DNA from: Moheibacter sp035515075
GTDB taxonomy: Bacteria > Bacteroidota > Bacteroidia > Flavobacteriales > Weeksellaceae
Length of the DNA: 5,457 nucleotides
Reading direction: 5' to 3'
NCBI GenBank assembly: GCA_035515075.1
Contig: DATJBZ010000019.1
Span: forward strand, 1 to 5,457
Under the pieces are notes generated by a model. The model was not told the DNA's origin, made no database searches, and worked only from the letters and a program-made list of their open reading frames with translations. The position numbers and the translations under genes were made by a program. Positions 5,167 through 5,457 of this stretch are shown here, in pieces; position 1 is the stretch's first letter; each line of letters starts with the position of its first letter.

Positions 5167-5409
5167 CTAAGAAGCTGTTTCTTGGATAGAAGATTCGGCA
5201 TTGAAATCGATGGGCACAACTTTGCGTTTACTCAGCCATTTGTACAAGGTCGTTTTTGGGATGCCGTATTGTTCCATCACTTGTTTTTTGGTCATGCAAT
5301 CGGTTGCAATTTGATTCAAAATAAAATCAATGATTTCTTGGGTATAAATGTTCTTTTTAAATTCTGGCAAACTGGAAGGAGAAGATTTGCCTGTTTCCTT
5401 TCTGGCCAT
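5167..5409 (-). CDS. Small helix-turn-helix protein, unknown function
   Basis: From the ATG at 5409 this gene encodes 80 residues ending at TAG (5169-5167). Residues about 39-63 form a clear helix-turn-helix: M-T-K-K-Q-V-M-E-Q-Y-G, then turn I-P-K, then the recognition helix T-T-L-Y-K-W-L-S-K. This pattern is shared by transposase OrfA proteins of the IS3/IS911 kind and by stand-alone DNA-binding proteins. The N-terminus is basic (M-A-R-K-E-T-G-K) and the tail S-S-I-Q-E-T-A-S is acidic and probably disordered. There is no DDE catalytic partner after it: the gene is convergent with the GT9 gene, 39 bp apart with no clear terminator between. The frame stays open upstream to the window edge (a TTG at 5433 is another possible start), so it could be longer; 5409 is preferred as the only ATG. 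A weak AACATTTG box at 5438-5431 could be its -7 element. A single-gene regulator and a transposase remnant are both possible. Confidence 0.6.
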   Translation of the reverse strand: MARKETGKSSPSSLPEFKKNIYTQEIIDFILNQIATDCMTKKQVMEQYGIPKTTLYKWLSKRKVVPIDFNAESSIQETAS

Positions 5410-5457
5410 TACAGGTGGTGCATATAAAATCAAATGTTGGGTGTAAATCCTAAAGAA

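Noticed and set aside
543..5448. Shared TTGGGTGTAAA at 543-553 and 5437-5447
   Set aside because: Only about 11 bp, in unrelated contexts (terminator loop and upstream of the HTH gene); probably chance.
1..5457. CRISPR array, insertion sequence or defence-island genes
   Set aside because: No regularly spaced repeats, terminal inverted repeats, DDE transposase, nuclease or toxin motifs are seen; all larger genes belong to housekeeping or envelope families.

Overview
The window reads as ordinary chromosome of a low-GC Bacteroidota bacterium, probably Flavobacteriia-like. This rests on promoter-like TAnnTTTG boxes (the Bacteroidota -7 element), start codons without Shine-Dalgarno sequences, heavy TTG leucine use, a signal-peptide protein built of W-Q-x-x-(L/F)-G repeats as seen in gliding/T9SS-type secreted proteins, and proteins that look like flavobacterial versions of SufE, a 2-hydroxyacid dehydrogenase and a GT9 glycosyltransferase. 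No species-level claim is made.

Left part (1-800). The 5' end of a secreted repeat-protein gene runs off the left edge on the minus strand, preceded by a good promoter. A strong hairpin terminator (522-565) separates it from a minus-strand tRNA-Ala(GGC) gene (598-671). Immediately upstream of this tRNA lies a decayed second tRNA-Ala copy: its first 27 nt are identical to the living gene, its anticodon arm is replaced by an unrelated 7-bp hairpin, and its 3' half is only faintly recognisable. The best promoter for the living tRNA lies inside this relic.

Middle (800-1835). A minus-strand NAD-dependent D-2-hydroxyacid dehydrogenase gene is divergent from the plus-strand operon. The 94-bp divergent spacer carries a 41-bp dyad next to the dehydrogenase start, and a TATCTTTG box so close to the sufE ATG that the sufE message may be leaderless.

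Right part (1836-5127). Three plus-strand genes are packed with overlapping stop and start codons: sufE (sulfur acceptor for Fe-S assembly), a KefB/KefC-type K+/H+ antiporter with an intact Rossmann (KTN/TrkA-N) domain, and a GT9 family (heptosyltransferase-like) glycosyltransferase. They are probably one translationally coupled operon joining Fe-S supply, cation/pH or electrophile-stress control, and surface glycan synthesis. Whether the link is functional or only positional cannot be told from sequence.

Right edge (5167-5457). A convergent minus-strand gene encodes a small helix-turn-helix protein of unknown role; its frame stays open to the window edge, so its true start is uncertain. I see no CRISPR array, complete insertion sequence, phage gene or obvious new defence system. 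The most unusual signals are the tRNA relic acting as a promoter region and the architecture of the divergent spacer.
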